This document shows, in pieces, positions 8,993-16,945 of a stretch of DNA of 64,000 nt. Location: NCBI RefSeq assembly GCF_046614695.1, contig NZ_JBKKHQ010000015.1:62001-126000 (forward strand), in the 5' to 3' direction. The DNA is from Pokkaliibacter sp046614695 (lineage in GTDB: Bacteria; Pseudomonadota; Gammaproteobacteria; Pseudomonadales; Balneatricaceae). Every line of letters starts with the position of its first letter. Within the stretch, counting starts at the first letter, position 1. The notes under the pieces are model-generated. The model ran no database searches. It was not told the DNA's origin and saw only the letters and a list, made by a program, of their open reading frames with translations. Position numbers and translations under genes: made by a program.

Positions 8993-10585
8993 TCAGGGTG
9001 TTGGAGTGGTATCGGTGTCGGCTGGCTGATCTGCGTCAGGCGTCGAAGGCTGATCCTCCGTCGCTCCTTCGCGGTTCCACCAACCGCCGCCCAATGCCTG
9101 GTAGAGCGCCACGGTATCAGCAAGGCGTGCCGCCTGTGCCTCGACGCGGTTAACTCGTGCACTTAGCAGGGTCTTTTGTGCTTCCAGCAATGTGGAATAA
9201 GAAGCGCCACCGGCACGGTACTGCTCCTCGGCAATCGTCACGCTGCGGTCTGCAGCCTGTTCCGCAGCTACACGGGCTTTGAGGGTCTGGGCATCAAAGT
9301 TGAGGGCGTCCAGGGTGTCAGCGACATCCTGAAAGGCACTGAGTACCACGCTTCGATAATTGGCACCTGCTGCCTCGAAGGCTGCTTCAGCCGCTTTGGT
9401 CTGGTGGCGGTAGATGCCGCCGCTGAAGATGCGCTGGGTCAGGCTGGAAGCCAGATTCCACACCACGGTGCCGGGGTTAAAAAGGTCAGCAAAGCTGTTG
9501 CCGTCACGACCATAGCTGCCGGTCAGCGTCAGTTGCGGTAGCTCATCTGCGGCGGCGACACCCACTTGTGCGGCGGCCTGATGCAGCGTTGCTTCGGCGG
9601 AGCGAATATCCGGACGCTGGCGGACGATATCTGCAGGAACGCTGATAGGCAGCGCTTGCGGGAGCTTGAGGTTATCCAGACTAAAGCCGGTGTTACTGAG
9701 CTCAGAGGGGAAGCGCCCGAGGTAGATTGCCAGTTGGTTATGAGTCAGTGCTAGTGACTTCTGAATCGGCGGCAAGCTGGCTCGTGTCGCGGCAATGGAG
9801 GCACGCTGGGATTCAACTTCCGCCTGCGAGATGCTGCCAAACTCAAACTGGGTTTCGAGAATTTCCAGCAAGGATTGCTGCAGAGTAAGAATGTCTTCGG
9901 TGGCTTTGATTTGCTCTCGGTAGGCCGCCGCGGTAATCGCGCTGTTAACGACATTGCCCGCGAGGCTCTGGTACGCCGCTTCCAGCTCAAAACGCTGAGC
10001 TTCGGCACTGGCCTGCAAAGCTTCCAGCGCACGGCGGTTGCCACCGGCAATATCCAGGTTGTAGCTCACATCCACCGAGGCGCCGACGGTGTTGTAGATG
10101 CGGGCATCGCTGCCACTGGTTTGTTGACGCTGGGCATCGAGACCAGCACTCACAATCGGAAAGAGTGCGCCGCGTGCGGCCAGTACATTCTCACTGGCCT
10201 GGGTCAGGGTGGCGCGGGTGGCCGCAAGATCCGGGTTGGCGGTCAGGGCTTCACGCACCAACTGGTCAAGCTCGGCGGAGTCAAAAGAGGTCCACCAGGT
10301 ACTGGAGAGGAAAGTGGCCGGATCAAGCTTTTGCGCGGCGCTTGCCGCCACCGCATCTTTGCCGTGGTCTGCACTGACCGTGTCCGTGTAAGGCGCGCGG
10401 CTGAGGTTGCTGATGTCGGGAGCATCCGGCTTTTTAAAATCCGGCCCGGCGGCACAGCCTGCGAGCAGCAAGCCGAGCAAGGTCAGGCCTGAGAGTTTTA
10501 TTCTGCCTGTACGCCAGGTCATTCGCGGTGAAGCGATGAGCAGAGTGCCAGATAGCTGAGAAAGGCGCCGTTGAGCGTGATTCAT
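8993..10585 (-). CDS. RND efflux outer-membrane lipoprotein (NodT/OprM family)
   Basis: This is the outer-membrane channel of the tripartite pump and the first gene of the operon. A lipoprotein signal ends in LLAGC, followed by the typical GPDFKKP. Two long repeat halves of helices and strands follow, including RPDIRSAEATLHQAAAQVG and a final ALGGGWW, both hallmarks of NodT-type factors. The frame could extend to 10786, but that would place a perfect operator-like palindrome (10633-10646) inside the gene. I chose the ATG at 10585, which has AAGGA somewhat far upstream. The ATG at 10522 would give a more usual 23-residue signal but has no Shine-Dalgarno sequence. Confidence 0.88.
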   Translation of the reverse strand: MNHAQRRLSQLSGTLLIASPRMTWRTGRIKLSGLTLLGLLLAGCAAGPDFKKPDAPDISNLSRAPYTDTVSADHGKDAVAASAAQKLDPATFLSSTWWTSFDSAELDQLVREALTANPDLAATRATLTQASENVLAARGALFPIVSAGLDAQRQQTSGSDARIYNTVGASVDVSYNLDIAGGNRRALEALQASAEAQRFELEAAYQSLAGNVVNSAITAAAYREQIKATEDILTLQQSLLEILETQFEFGSISQAEVESQRASIAATRASLPPIQKSLALTHNQLAIYLGRFPSELSNTGFSLDNLKLPQALPISVPADIVRQRPDIRSAEATLHQAAAQVGVAAADELPQLTLTGSYGRDGNSFADLFNPGTVVWNLASSLTQRIFSGGIYRHQTKAAEAAFEAAGANYRSVVLSAFQDVADTLDALNFDAQTLKARVAAEQAADRSVTIAEEQYRAGGASYSTLLEAQKTLLSARVNRVEAQAARLADTVALYQALGGGWWNREGATEDQPSTPDADQPADTDTTPTP

Positions 10586-10945
10586 CCTGTTGATCTGATC
10601 CTTCAAGTGGCAGGCAAAAGTTGGGTACAGAGTGGTAGCGCTACCATGGCTCATTGGCCCGGAGTGCCTGCTGATAACACGATAGTGAAACCAGAGTGAG
10701 GCAGAGGTAGCGCAGCCAGTATCTTCAGGAATACTGACACGAGCGGCGAAGAATACAGAGCGAATTTGCATGACACGGTATAACAATGCGCACGCAGGAG
10801 GATTGGCGAAAGTGCAGGGAGAGACTTTTTTCAGGCGGGGGCTGACAAGTATTCAATCACGCGTTTAAATTAACGCTTTGCCAATCAATACTGACTACCG
10901 GATGTCGGCAGCCAGTACGATGACCCAACTTTCAGCGACCCGGGC
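10586..10945. promoter_or_regulatory. Control region upstream of the RND operon
   Basis: This 360-base gap lies between two minus-strand genes. It contains a perfect 14-base palindrome at 10633-10646 (see separate entry) and an AT-rich dyad GCGTT-N6-AACGC at 10861-10876. No small gene with convincing coding features was seen. Confidence 0.5.
10633..10646. promoter_or_regulatory. LacI/GalR-type operator candidate
   Basis: The sequence TGGTAGCGCTACCA is a perfect palindrome with a central CG step, the general form of LacI/GalR-family operators (TGNNANCGNTNNCA). It lies 48 bases upstream of the chosen start of the outer-membrane factor gene, where it could repress the RND operon. No LacI-type gene is in the window. 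Confidence 0.55.
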
Positions 10946-11785
10946 TCAGATAACGCCAAGCTCGCGCAGGCGTTCCTGAAGATAGCTGCCCGCAGTGTGG
11001 CGATCCGACAGCACCACATCCGGGCGAGGGTGCAGAAACAATGGCAGAGAGATGCGGGATTTGCTCATGTCCGCCCCCTCAGGGTTAATGACACGATGGC
11101 TGGTGGAGGGGAAATATCCGCCGGAGGCTTCCTGTAGCATGTCGCCGATATTGACGATCAGGTTGCCGAAGTCGCTGGGAACATCCATCCACTCGCCGGT
11201 TTTGGCCTTGACCTGAAGGCCCGGCTCGTTGGCGGCAGGCAGAATGGTCAGCAGGTTGATGTCTTCATGAGCTGCCGCACGAATCGCGCCGGGGGCTTCA
11301 TTACCTTGTAACGGCGGGTAATGTAATACGCGCAGCAGGGTTTGGTTGCTATCCTGAATCATGTGGCTCAAAGGTTCTCGATAGAGCGCACTGACTTCAG
11401 AAGGAGAATACTCCTGTACCCAGCTGAGCAGTTCTGCCGCGAGCGCCGTGGCGTCATCGTAATAGGCCTGAAGCTCGGCTTTTAGCTCGTCAGGACACTG
11501 GCCCCAAGGGTAGTAGTGGAAGTATTCCTTGATGTCTTTAAGGCTGAAGCCCTTGGCGGTTTCAGATACGCGGGATGGGAAAAAGCCATCCTGAGTGCCC
11601 TTGTTATAGAGCCAGTCTTCTTTGGCCGCGCTATCAAAAAAAGCCTGCCAGTGGCGATAAACAGACTCAACGCGAGACTGATCCAGCGGGTGGTTGCGCA
11701 GCACGCCAAACCCGGTCGCACGAAGCGACTCCACAAAACGTTGCGGTGCGTCGTCAGCCTGATAATCGACGGCAACTAGTGTCAT
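10946..11785 (-). CDS. 2-oxoglutarate/Fe(II)-dependent oxygenase (isopenicillin N synthase-like)
   Basis: The 279-residue protein has the fold signature of the isopenicillin N synthase-like oxygenases. The iron ligands are visible as the His and Asp of AAHEDINLLTILPA (about residues 168-170) and the His of STSHRVINP (about 225), with the SRISLPLF arginine positioned for the 2-oxoglutarate carboxylate. The N-terminal GFGVLRNHPLD segment is also typical of the family. The substrate is not known. It is divergent from an AEC-type transporter gene about 90 bases away, which could mean a shared small-molecule substrate, but that is only inference. Confidence 0.85.
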   Translation of the reverse strand: MTLVAVDYQADDAPQRFVESLRATGFGVLRNHPLDQSRVESVYRHWQAFFDSAAKEDWLYNKGTQDGFFPSRVSETAKGFSLKDIKEYFHYYPWGQCPDELKAELQAYYDDATALAAELLSWVQEYSPSEVSALYREPLSHMIQDSNQTLLRVLHYPPLQGNEAPGAIRAAAHEDINLLTILPAANEPGLQVKAKTGEWMDVPSDFGNLIVNIGDMLQEASGGYFPSTSHRVINPEGADMSKSRISLPLFLHPRPDVVLSDRHTAGSYLQERLRELGVI

Positions 11786-11878
11786 AAGCAGATACCCGTG
11801 CGGTGTCGTGAGATAAGGTGTCGGCCTGCCATTATGGCAGTCGGCGAAAATCTGTCCAGTTGGTCAAGGAAGCGGCAA

Positions 11879-12778
11879 ATGCTTTTACCCTTTATTCAGG
11901 CCATCGTGCCGGTGCTGATCTGCGCCGGGTTGGGGGCCTGGCTCGCCCGCAAGACAACGCTGCTCAATAATCCCGCTTTGCCTGAACTGGTGACCAGGAT
12001 TGGCCTGCCTTGTCTGATTCTCCATGCGCTGGTGAAAATGGACTCGGGCATCATGGCCATGAGCCACACCGTCGCGGCGATTGTGCTGGTGCTGGTCATC
12101 AGCGCCACGGTAGCGGCAGGTGTCATGAAACTGCTGGGCATTGAGATTCGTTGGTATCTCTCCCTGTTAGTGAACCCCAATACCGGCAATCTGGGGATTC
12201 CGCTGGTCGTAGCGCTGTTGGGTGATAAGGCGCTGATCCATGCAGTGGTGATTTCAACCGTGGTGCAGATCAGCCATTTCACGCTAGGGGTGTGGGTGAT
12301 GTCCGGTGCGTTCTCACCGAAGAAAATTCTGCTCAACCCCTCCATTATTGCGCTGGTATTGGGTGGCCTGTGGATCGCTCTTGGAATCCCGACCCCGGTG
12401 GCGATCACCCGCACGCTGGATCTGCTTTCCGGTATGACGCTGCCCATCATGCTGCTGCTTCTGGGTCGCTCACTGGCGACCATTGATCTTCGCAATATGG
12501 CTAATCTCAAACTGATCGGCGGTATGTCGCTGGCCCGGGTGCTGCTGGGAACCGGTGTGGCCTTGTTGGTTGCGCAGCTGCTGGGGCTGGACCCTCTGGT
12601 GGCGCATACGCTGGTGTTGCAATCTGCCATGCCGGTGGCGGTGATTACCTATATTCTCGCCAGCCAGTATGGTGGCCCGAGGGATGAAGTTGCGGCCATT
12701 ATTATGGGCTCAACGTTGCTGTCGATGCTGATGGCATTGGTGTTGAGCCTGGTGTATCTGCACCCCATCACCGTATAA
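11879..12778 (+). CDS. AEC-family transporter (auxin efflux carrier type)
   Basis: This inner-membrane permease of the AEC family has about ten membrane helices. The opening segment with IVPVLICAGLGAWLARK, the polar stretch PNTGNLGIPLVVALLG near residue 100 and the late LQSAMPVAVITYILASQYGG segment near 245 are typical. Bacterial members move malate, malonate or other small organic anions; the substrate here is unknown. I chose the ATG at 11879 because AAGGA stands eight bases before it; the frame extends upstream but without membrane or family support. A hairpin terminator follows at 12796. Confidence 0.88.
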   Translation: MLLPFIQAIVPVLICAGLGAWLARKTTLLNNPALPELVTRIGLPCLILHALVKMDSGIMAMSHTVAAIVLVLVISATVAAGVMKLLGIEIRWYLSLLVNPNTGNLGIPLVVALLGDKALIHAVVISTVVQISHFTLGVWVMSGAFSPKKILLNPSIIALVLGGLWIALGIPTPVAITRTLDLLSGMTLPIMLLLLGRSLATIDLRNMANLKLIGGMSLARVLLGTGVALLVAQLLGLDPLVAHTLVLQSAMPVAVITYILASQYGGPRDEVAAIIMGSTLLSMLMALVLSLVYLHPITV

Positions 12779-12795
12779 GCAGAGGCATCATTAAC

Positions 12796-12834
12796 AAGCC
12801 GGCTAACTCTACCTGCGAGCTATGCCGGCTTTTC
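12796..12834 (+). terminator. Terminator after the AEC transporter
   Basis: The stem AAGCCGGC/GCCGGCTT encloses a 20-base loop and is followed by TTC; the T-run is short, so efficiency is uncertain. Confidence 0.65.
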
Positions 12835-12946
12835 TGTCTCTGGCGCGCAGGGCTGGAACCTGTTTGACGAGGCTGGCAATCCTACCCTCAAGCTCCTAGC
12901 ATGGGTCCATTCCCGCATTCTCTGTTATTTGTCTGGTGAACCTGTC

Positions 12947-14146
12947 ATGTCGGATGTTTCCCTGCTTCAGAACGCTGCCTCTCCTTATTCCCTTGATGAT
13001 GCCTACTGGGCATGTTTTCGTCAGACACTGCATCAGTTTCCGGAGCTTTCAGGTGAGGAGCATCGTACGGCGCAGGCGCTGGCAAGTGTGATTCAGCGCT
13101 GGCAGCCCGATGAGTTCCTGACGGGGTTGGGCGGTATAGGAGAGGTGGAGGGCACCAGCATGCTGGCGGTCTTTGCCGGCAAAGAGGCCGGTCCGACCAC
13201 GCTGATTCGTTGTGAACTGGATGCCTTGCCGATTCTTGAACTGCCGCAGCACCCTCATGCGTCCACGATTCCGGGCGTTGCTCACCTGTGCGGTCATGAT
13301 GGCCATATGACCATGGTCATGGCGCTGGGTAACCATCTTTCACAACATCGGCCAGCCAAAGGGCGGGTGGTGTTGGTTTTTCAAAGCGCGGAGGAAACCG
13401 GTGCCGGCGCTGTGGCTATGGTGCAGGACCCGCGTTTGCATCCTTACCAGCCGGACTATGCCTTTGCGCTTCATAACGTGCCGGGGATGCCTCTTGGCAA
13501 AGTGAAGGTCAAAGCAGGCAGCTTTAACTGCGCCTCACGCGGCATGATCATCCGCCTGCAGGGCAAGACCTCCCATGCGGCGCACCCCGAAAACGGACGC
13601 TCCCCGGCGCAGGCGATGGCCTCCCTGATTCAGGGGCTGGAAGGCTTACCCAAGAGTTTGTCCGGCTTTAATCTGGTCACGTTGATTCATGCCAATCTGG
13701 GGGAAATCGCCTTTGGCACCTCGCCCGGAGAGGCGGTGGTGATGGCAACCCTTCGCACCGAAACCAACGAAGCGATGGATTATCTGGTGGCAGAAGCCAT
13801 GGCCATGGCGGGTGCTCAGGCTGAGCAGCACGGACTGGCCGTCGAAATTGAATGGCAGGATGTTTTCCGGGCCAGTGTTAACTCAGAGAAAGGTGCCGAA
13901 TTGGTGGTGCAGTCCTGTGAGTCTCAGGGGATTGAGGTCGAGCAACCCGAAGTCGGTTTTCGCTGGTCAGAAGACTTTGGCATCTTCACTGAATGGGCCA
14001 AAGACGGTGCGATGTTTGCCCTCGGCTCGGGCGAGCATTGTCCGCAGTTGCACAACCCCGACTACGACTTCCCGGATGCGTTGATTCCTGTGGGCGCCGG
14101 AATCTTTTTGGGGATAGTGCAGACACTGAATGGTGTTGCTGTCTGA
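12947..14146 (+). CDS. M20-family amidohydrolase (hippurate hydrolase-like)
   Basis: This 399-residue protein is a zinc peptidase-like amidohydrolase of the M20D type, cutting an acyl or peptide amide in the cytoplasm. Metal-binding motifs are HLCGHDGHMTM near residue 112 and VFQSAEETGAGA near 147. A dimerisation-domain motif KTSHAAHPENGRSP follows near 207. The frame runs back to a TTG at 12929, but the ATG at 12947 follows GGTGA at good distance. Family members act on hippurate, N-acetylated amino acids or indole-acetyl conjugates; nothing here picks one. It is convergent with choX. Confidence 0.87.
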   Translation: MSDVSLLQNAASPYSLDDAYWACFRQTLHQFPELSGEEHRTAQALASVIQRWQPDEFLTGLGGIGEVEGTSMLAVFAGKEAGPTTLIRCELDALPILELPQHPHASTIPGVAHLCGHDGHMTMVMALGNHLSQHRPAKGRVVLVFQSAEETGAGAVAMVQDPRLHPYQPDYAFALHNVPGMPLGKVKVKAGSFNCASRGMIIRLQGKTSHAAHPENGRSPAQAMASLIQGLEGLPKSLSGFNLVTLIHANLGEIAFGTSPGEAVVMATLRTETNEAMDYLVAEAMAMAGAQAEQHGLAVEIEWQDVFRASVNSEKGAELVVQSCESQGIEVEQPEVGFRWSEDFGIFTEWAKDGAMFALGSGEHCPQLHNPDYDFPDALIPVGAGIFLGIVQTLNGVAV

Positions 14147-14170
14147 CTCATCATCCGTGAGGTTGATAAA

Positions 14171-14200
14171 GAAAAACCCTGCGGCCGGAGCACGCAGGGT
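14171..14200 (-). terminator. Minus-strand terminator after choX
   Basis: The stem ACCCTGCG/CGCAGGGT (14176-14183 and 14193-14200) is followed on the minus strand by TTTTC. It ends the betC-choX unit. Confidence 0.85.
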
Positions 14201-14236
14201 GGGGTGGAACTGTAAAACTTGTAGTGAAGGCAGGGG

Positions 14237-15178
14237 TTACAGCAACGCTTTCTTCACGGCCTCTTCGCCGCTTGCGCCATCTTTGGTGGTCACGCCTTTC
14301 AGCCAGGTATCCAGTGAATCCGGGTTCGCCTTGATCCAGGCTTTCACTGCATCATTCACGTCAGCATTTTGCTCCAGCACCTGAGTCATCACGGTATTTT
14401 CCATTTTCAGGGTAAAGGCCATGTTGCTCAGCAGCTGGGTGACGTTCGGGCAGCTTTCTTTCAGGCCTTTGCGGGTCAGGGTGAAAACATCACCGGTTGA
14501 GCCGAAGTACTTATCACCACCGCTCAGGTAGGCCAGGTCAAAATTGACGTTCATCGGGTGGGGAGTCCAGCCCAGGAACACAATCGCTTTCTTGCGCTGC
14601 ACTGCACGCTTCACTTCAGACAGCATGGCCTGTTCACCGGACTCCACCAGTGACCAGCCACCCAGACCGTATTCGTTATTGTCGATCATGGTTTGCAGCG
14701 ACTGGTTGGCAGGCGCGCCCGGCTCAATGCCGTAAAGCTTTTCGCCGAACTCATCCTTGTGCTTGGCCAGATCGTCAAAGGTTTTGACGCCACCATCGTA
14801 AACGTACTTGGGGACGGCCAGAGTGAACTCGGTGCCGTGCAGGTTTTTGCTCAGCTCTTCGACTTTGCCGCTGGCAACGTACTTGTCGTGGAATTTCTGC
14901 TGCGCAGGCATCCAGTTACCCAGGAAGGCATCCATCTGGCCATTGGCCAGACTCTCGTAGCTCACCGGTACCGACAGCATGGTGACCTTGGCGTCGTAGC
15001 CCAGAGAATCCAGCAGTAGTTTGGTTGTGGTGGTTGTGACGTTGCTGTCACTCCAACCAGGGTCGGCGAGATTGACGCTATCGCAGTCCGCTGCCTGGGC
15101 ATTGAGACTTAGGCCGCCAAGCACAACTGCCTGGGTGAGAATCAAAGCCCGTGAAAGGGCGGTGAGTTTCAGAGTCAT
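14237..15178 (-). CDS. choX: Choline/betaine ABC transporter substrate-binding protein
   Basis: This periplasmic binding protein of the ChoX/OpuAC family captures choline (possibly also acetylcholine or betaine). The signal peptide ends at LNAQA-ADC. The mature part opens with VNLADPGWSDSNVTTTTTKLLL and carries GQMDAFLGNWMP near residue 82, GIEPGAPANQSL near 155 and FLGWTPHPMN near 205. These supply the aromatic box and ligand loops usual for quaternary amine binding. The 313-residue length fits. It lies 118 bases downstream of betC on the same strand. The permease and ATPase genes that normally follow (choWV) are absent, so it must use a transporter encoded elsewhere. Confidence 0.9.
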   Translation of the reverse strand: MTLKLTALSRALILTQAVVLGGLSLNAQAADCDSVNLADPGWSDSNVTTTTTKLLLDSLGYDAKVTMLSVPVSYESLANGQMDAFLGNWMPAQQKFHDKYVASGKVEELSKNLHGTEFTLAVPKYVYDGGVKTFDDLAKHKDEFGEKLYGIEPGAPANQSLQTMIDNNEYGLGGWSLVESGEQAMLSEVKRAVQRKKAIVFLGWTPHPMNVNFDLAYLSGGDKYFGSTGDVFTLTRKGLKESCPNVTQLLSNMAFTLKMENTVMTQVLEQNADVNDAVKAWIKANPDSLDTWLKGVTTKDGASGEEAVKKALL

Positions 15179-15240
15179 CTACGCTTCCTTATGGTTCGTC
15201 CTGCACAAGTTCTCTGGTCTTGGCGACTGCCTGCGGGCGG

Positions 15241-15275
15241 TGCCTTTCCTTGGGTGAACCGCCCGAGGGCGGCTC
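15241..15275 (-). other. GC-rich hairpin between betC and choX
   Basis: CCGCCC-GA-GGGCGG at 15259-15272 forms a compact hairpin, and a second GGGCGG at about 15235-15240 can compete for the same arm. It may set the relative output of the two genes, but no T-run follows, so it is not a simple terminator. Confidence 0.4.
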
Positions 15276-15296
15276 GGTAAAGCGTTATAACCTGTC

Positions 15297-16799
15297 TCAG
15301 ACCTGCGGGAAGCGAGCACGCTTCTCCAGATCATCCAGGTCGATGTGATTACGCATGTATTGCTCGGAGGCATCGACCATGGGTTGGTGATCCCAGGAGG
15401 TGATCTTGCCTTTGGCATTGGCGGCAGCCACAAAACGGCGGCGGCGCTGGCTCTGCAATACATCTTCCGTGATCGCAGGAATGTCCCATTTCTTGCGGGC
15501 TTCCTCAAGCAGCTCGGTCGCGGCTTGTTGGTAATCCGGATGATTCACCACGTTGTTGCTTTCTTTCGGATCCACTGACAGGTCAAACAGCATGCAGGGA
15601 TCCTGCTCGGAGTAGATAAATTTCAGTGGGCCACGGCGAATCATCATCATCGGACTGGTGGTGCCTTCGCCCATGTATTCGCCAAAGACTTCATCGTGCC
15701 CACCCACACCGCTCAGATGCGGCATCAGGCTGCGACCATCCATCGGCAGGCCCTGGGCCAATGGAACCCCCGCCATTTCAGCGAACGTGGGCAGTAAATC
15801 CATCGTGGAAACGCTGCTACTGACGCGGCCAGGCTTGGCGCCTGGCATTTTTACCAGCATTGGTACGCGAGAGGACATCTCGAACCAGCTCATTTTGTAC
15901 CACATGCCTTTCTCGCCGAGCATGTCACCGTGATCACCGGAGAAGACGATAATGGTGTTGTCATCCAGCTCGCAGTCTTTCAGGGTTTTCAAAAGCTCGC
16001 CAATTTTGCTGTCCACATAGCTGATCGAGCCAAAGTAGGCGCGCCGGGCACGGCGGATATCTTCTTCCTTCATTGGGTTATTCCACAGGTCATAGACCTT
16101 CAGCAGGCGCTGGGACTGTGGGTCCAGGCTGTCCTGTGCAGGAATATTCTCAGGCAGTGGAATATCCACATCTTCGTACAGATCCCAGAACTCCTTGGTG
16201 ATGGTATAGGGGTCATGGGGATGGGTCATGGATACGGTCAGGCAGAACGGACGTTTGTCATTACTGCGTGCATGGTCGTACAGGTATTGGCGCGCTTTGA
16301 AGACGGTTTCTTCATCAAAGTCGAGCTGGTTGGTGCGTACGGAGGGACCGGCCTGAGTCACGGAGGACATATTGTGATACCAGGTGGGGCGATCATCGGC
16401 GTGATCCCAGTCAACCGCCCAGCCAAAGTCGGCGGGGTAAATATCACTGGTCAAACGTTCTTCAAAACCGTGAAGCTGATCAGGTCCGCAGAAATGCATC
16501 TTGCCGGATAAGGCCGTCTTATAGCCCGCGGAGCGCAGGTAATGTGCAAAGGTTGGAGTGTCTGCCGGAAACTCGGCGGCATTATCAAAGCCTCGAATTT
16601 TTGAAGGCAGCAGGCCTGACATCAGGGTAAAGCGCGATGGTGCGCAGAGTGGGCTGTTGCAGTAAGCGGAGTCGAAAATCACGCTTTGCTCAGCCAGTGC
16701 TGAAAGATTGGGCGTTTTTACAACAGAGTCACTGTACAGGGGGAGAATGGGCGCAGCCATCTGGTCGGCCATGATGAAAAGAATATTCGGTGTTTCCAT
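15297..16799 (-). CDS. betC: Choline-sulfatase
   Basis: The enzyme hydrolyses choline O-sulfate to choline and sulfate, feeding betaine synthesis. It is an arylsulfatase-fold protein of 500 residues. The nucleophile that matures to formylglycine is C52 in the CAPSR motif followed by LMSG. Metal ligands are visible in ILFIMADQM at the N-terminus and FSGDHGDMLGEKGMW in the middle. The TALSGKMHFCGPDQLHGFE segment near residue 95 is characteristic of BetC as opposed to other sulfatases. It is divergent from a LysR regulator and upstream of choX, the standard choline sulfate gene neighbourhood. Confidence 0.93.
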   Translation of the reverse strand: METPNILFIMADQMAAPILPLYSDSVVKTPNLSALAEQSVIFDSAYCNSPLCAPSRFTLMSGLLPSKIRGFDNAAEFPADTPTFAHYLRSAGYKTALSGKMHFCGPDQLHGFEERLTSDIYPADFGWAVDWDHADDRPTWYHNMSSVTQAGPSVRTNQLDFDEETVFKARQYLYDHARSNDKRPFCLTVSMTHPHDPYTITKEFWDLYEDVDIPLPENIPAQDSLDPQSQRLLKVYDLWNNPMKEEDIRRARRAYFGSISYVDSKIGELLKTLKDCELDDNTIIVFSGDHGDMLGEKGMWYKMSWFEMSSRVPMLVKMPGAKPGRVSSSVSTMDLLPTFAEMAGVPLAQGLPMDGRSLMPHLSGVGGHDEVFGEYMGEGTTSPMMMIRRGPLKFIYSEQDPCMLFDLSVDPKESNNVVNHPDYQQAATELLEEARKKWDIPAITEDVLQSQRRRRFVAAANAKGKITSWDHQPMVDASEQYMRNHIDLDDLEKRARFPQV

Positions 16800-16899
16800 A
16801 AGGTGTTGCTTCCTGTACCTGTGGAGTGAATGGTTCGCTCTTTTTTCATCCTTTCACTTTCTGGCCGGTCGCGTAAACTGGCTGAGATCTATAACTAAG

Positions 16900-16914
16900 A
16901 TAAGCACAGCTTAT
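16900..16914. promoter_or_regulatory. LysR-type T-N11-A dyad
   Basis: ATAAGC-ACA-GCTTAT is a perfect inverted repeat with the T-N11-A spacing of LysR-family sites. It sits in the 146-base gap between betC and the LysR gene, about 100 bases upstream of betC, and is the likely binding site of that regulator. Confidence 0.55.
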
Positions 16915-16945
16915 GGATGAGGTCTGGCAGCATGGGATTCCCGGT

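Noticed and set aside
10586..10786. N-terminal extension of the outer-membrane factor gene
   Set aside because: It would put 67 unrelated residues before a lipoprotein signal peptide and place a perfect operator-like palindrome inside the gene.
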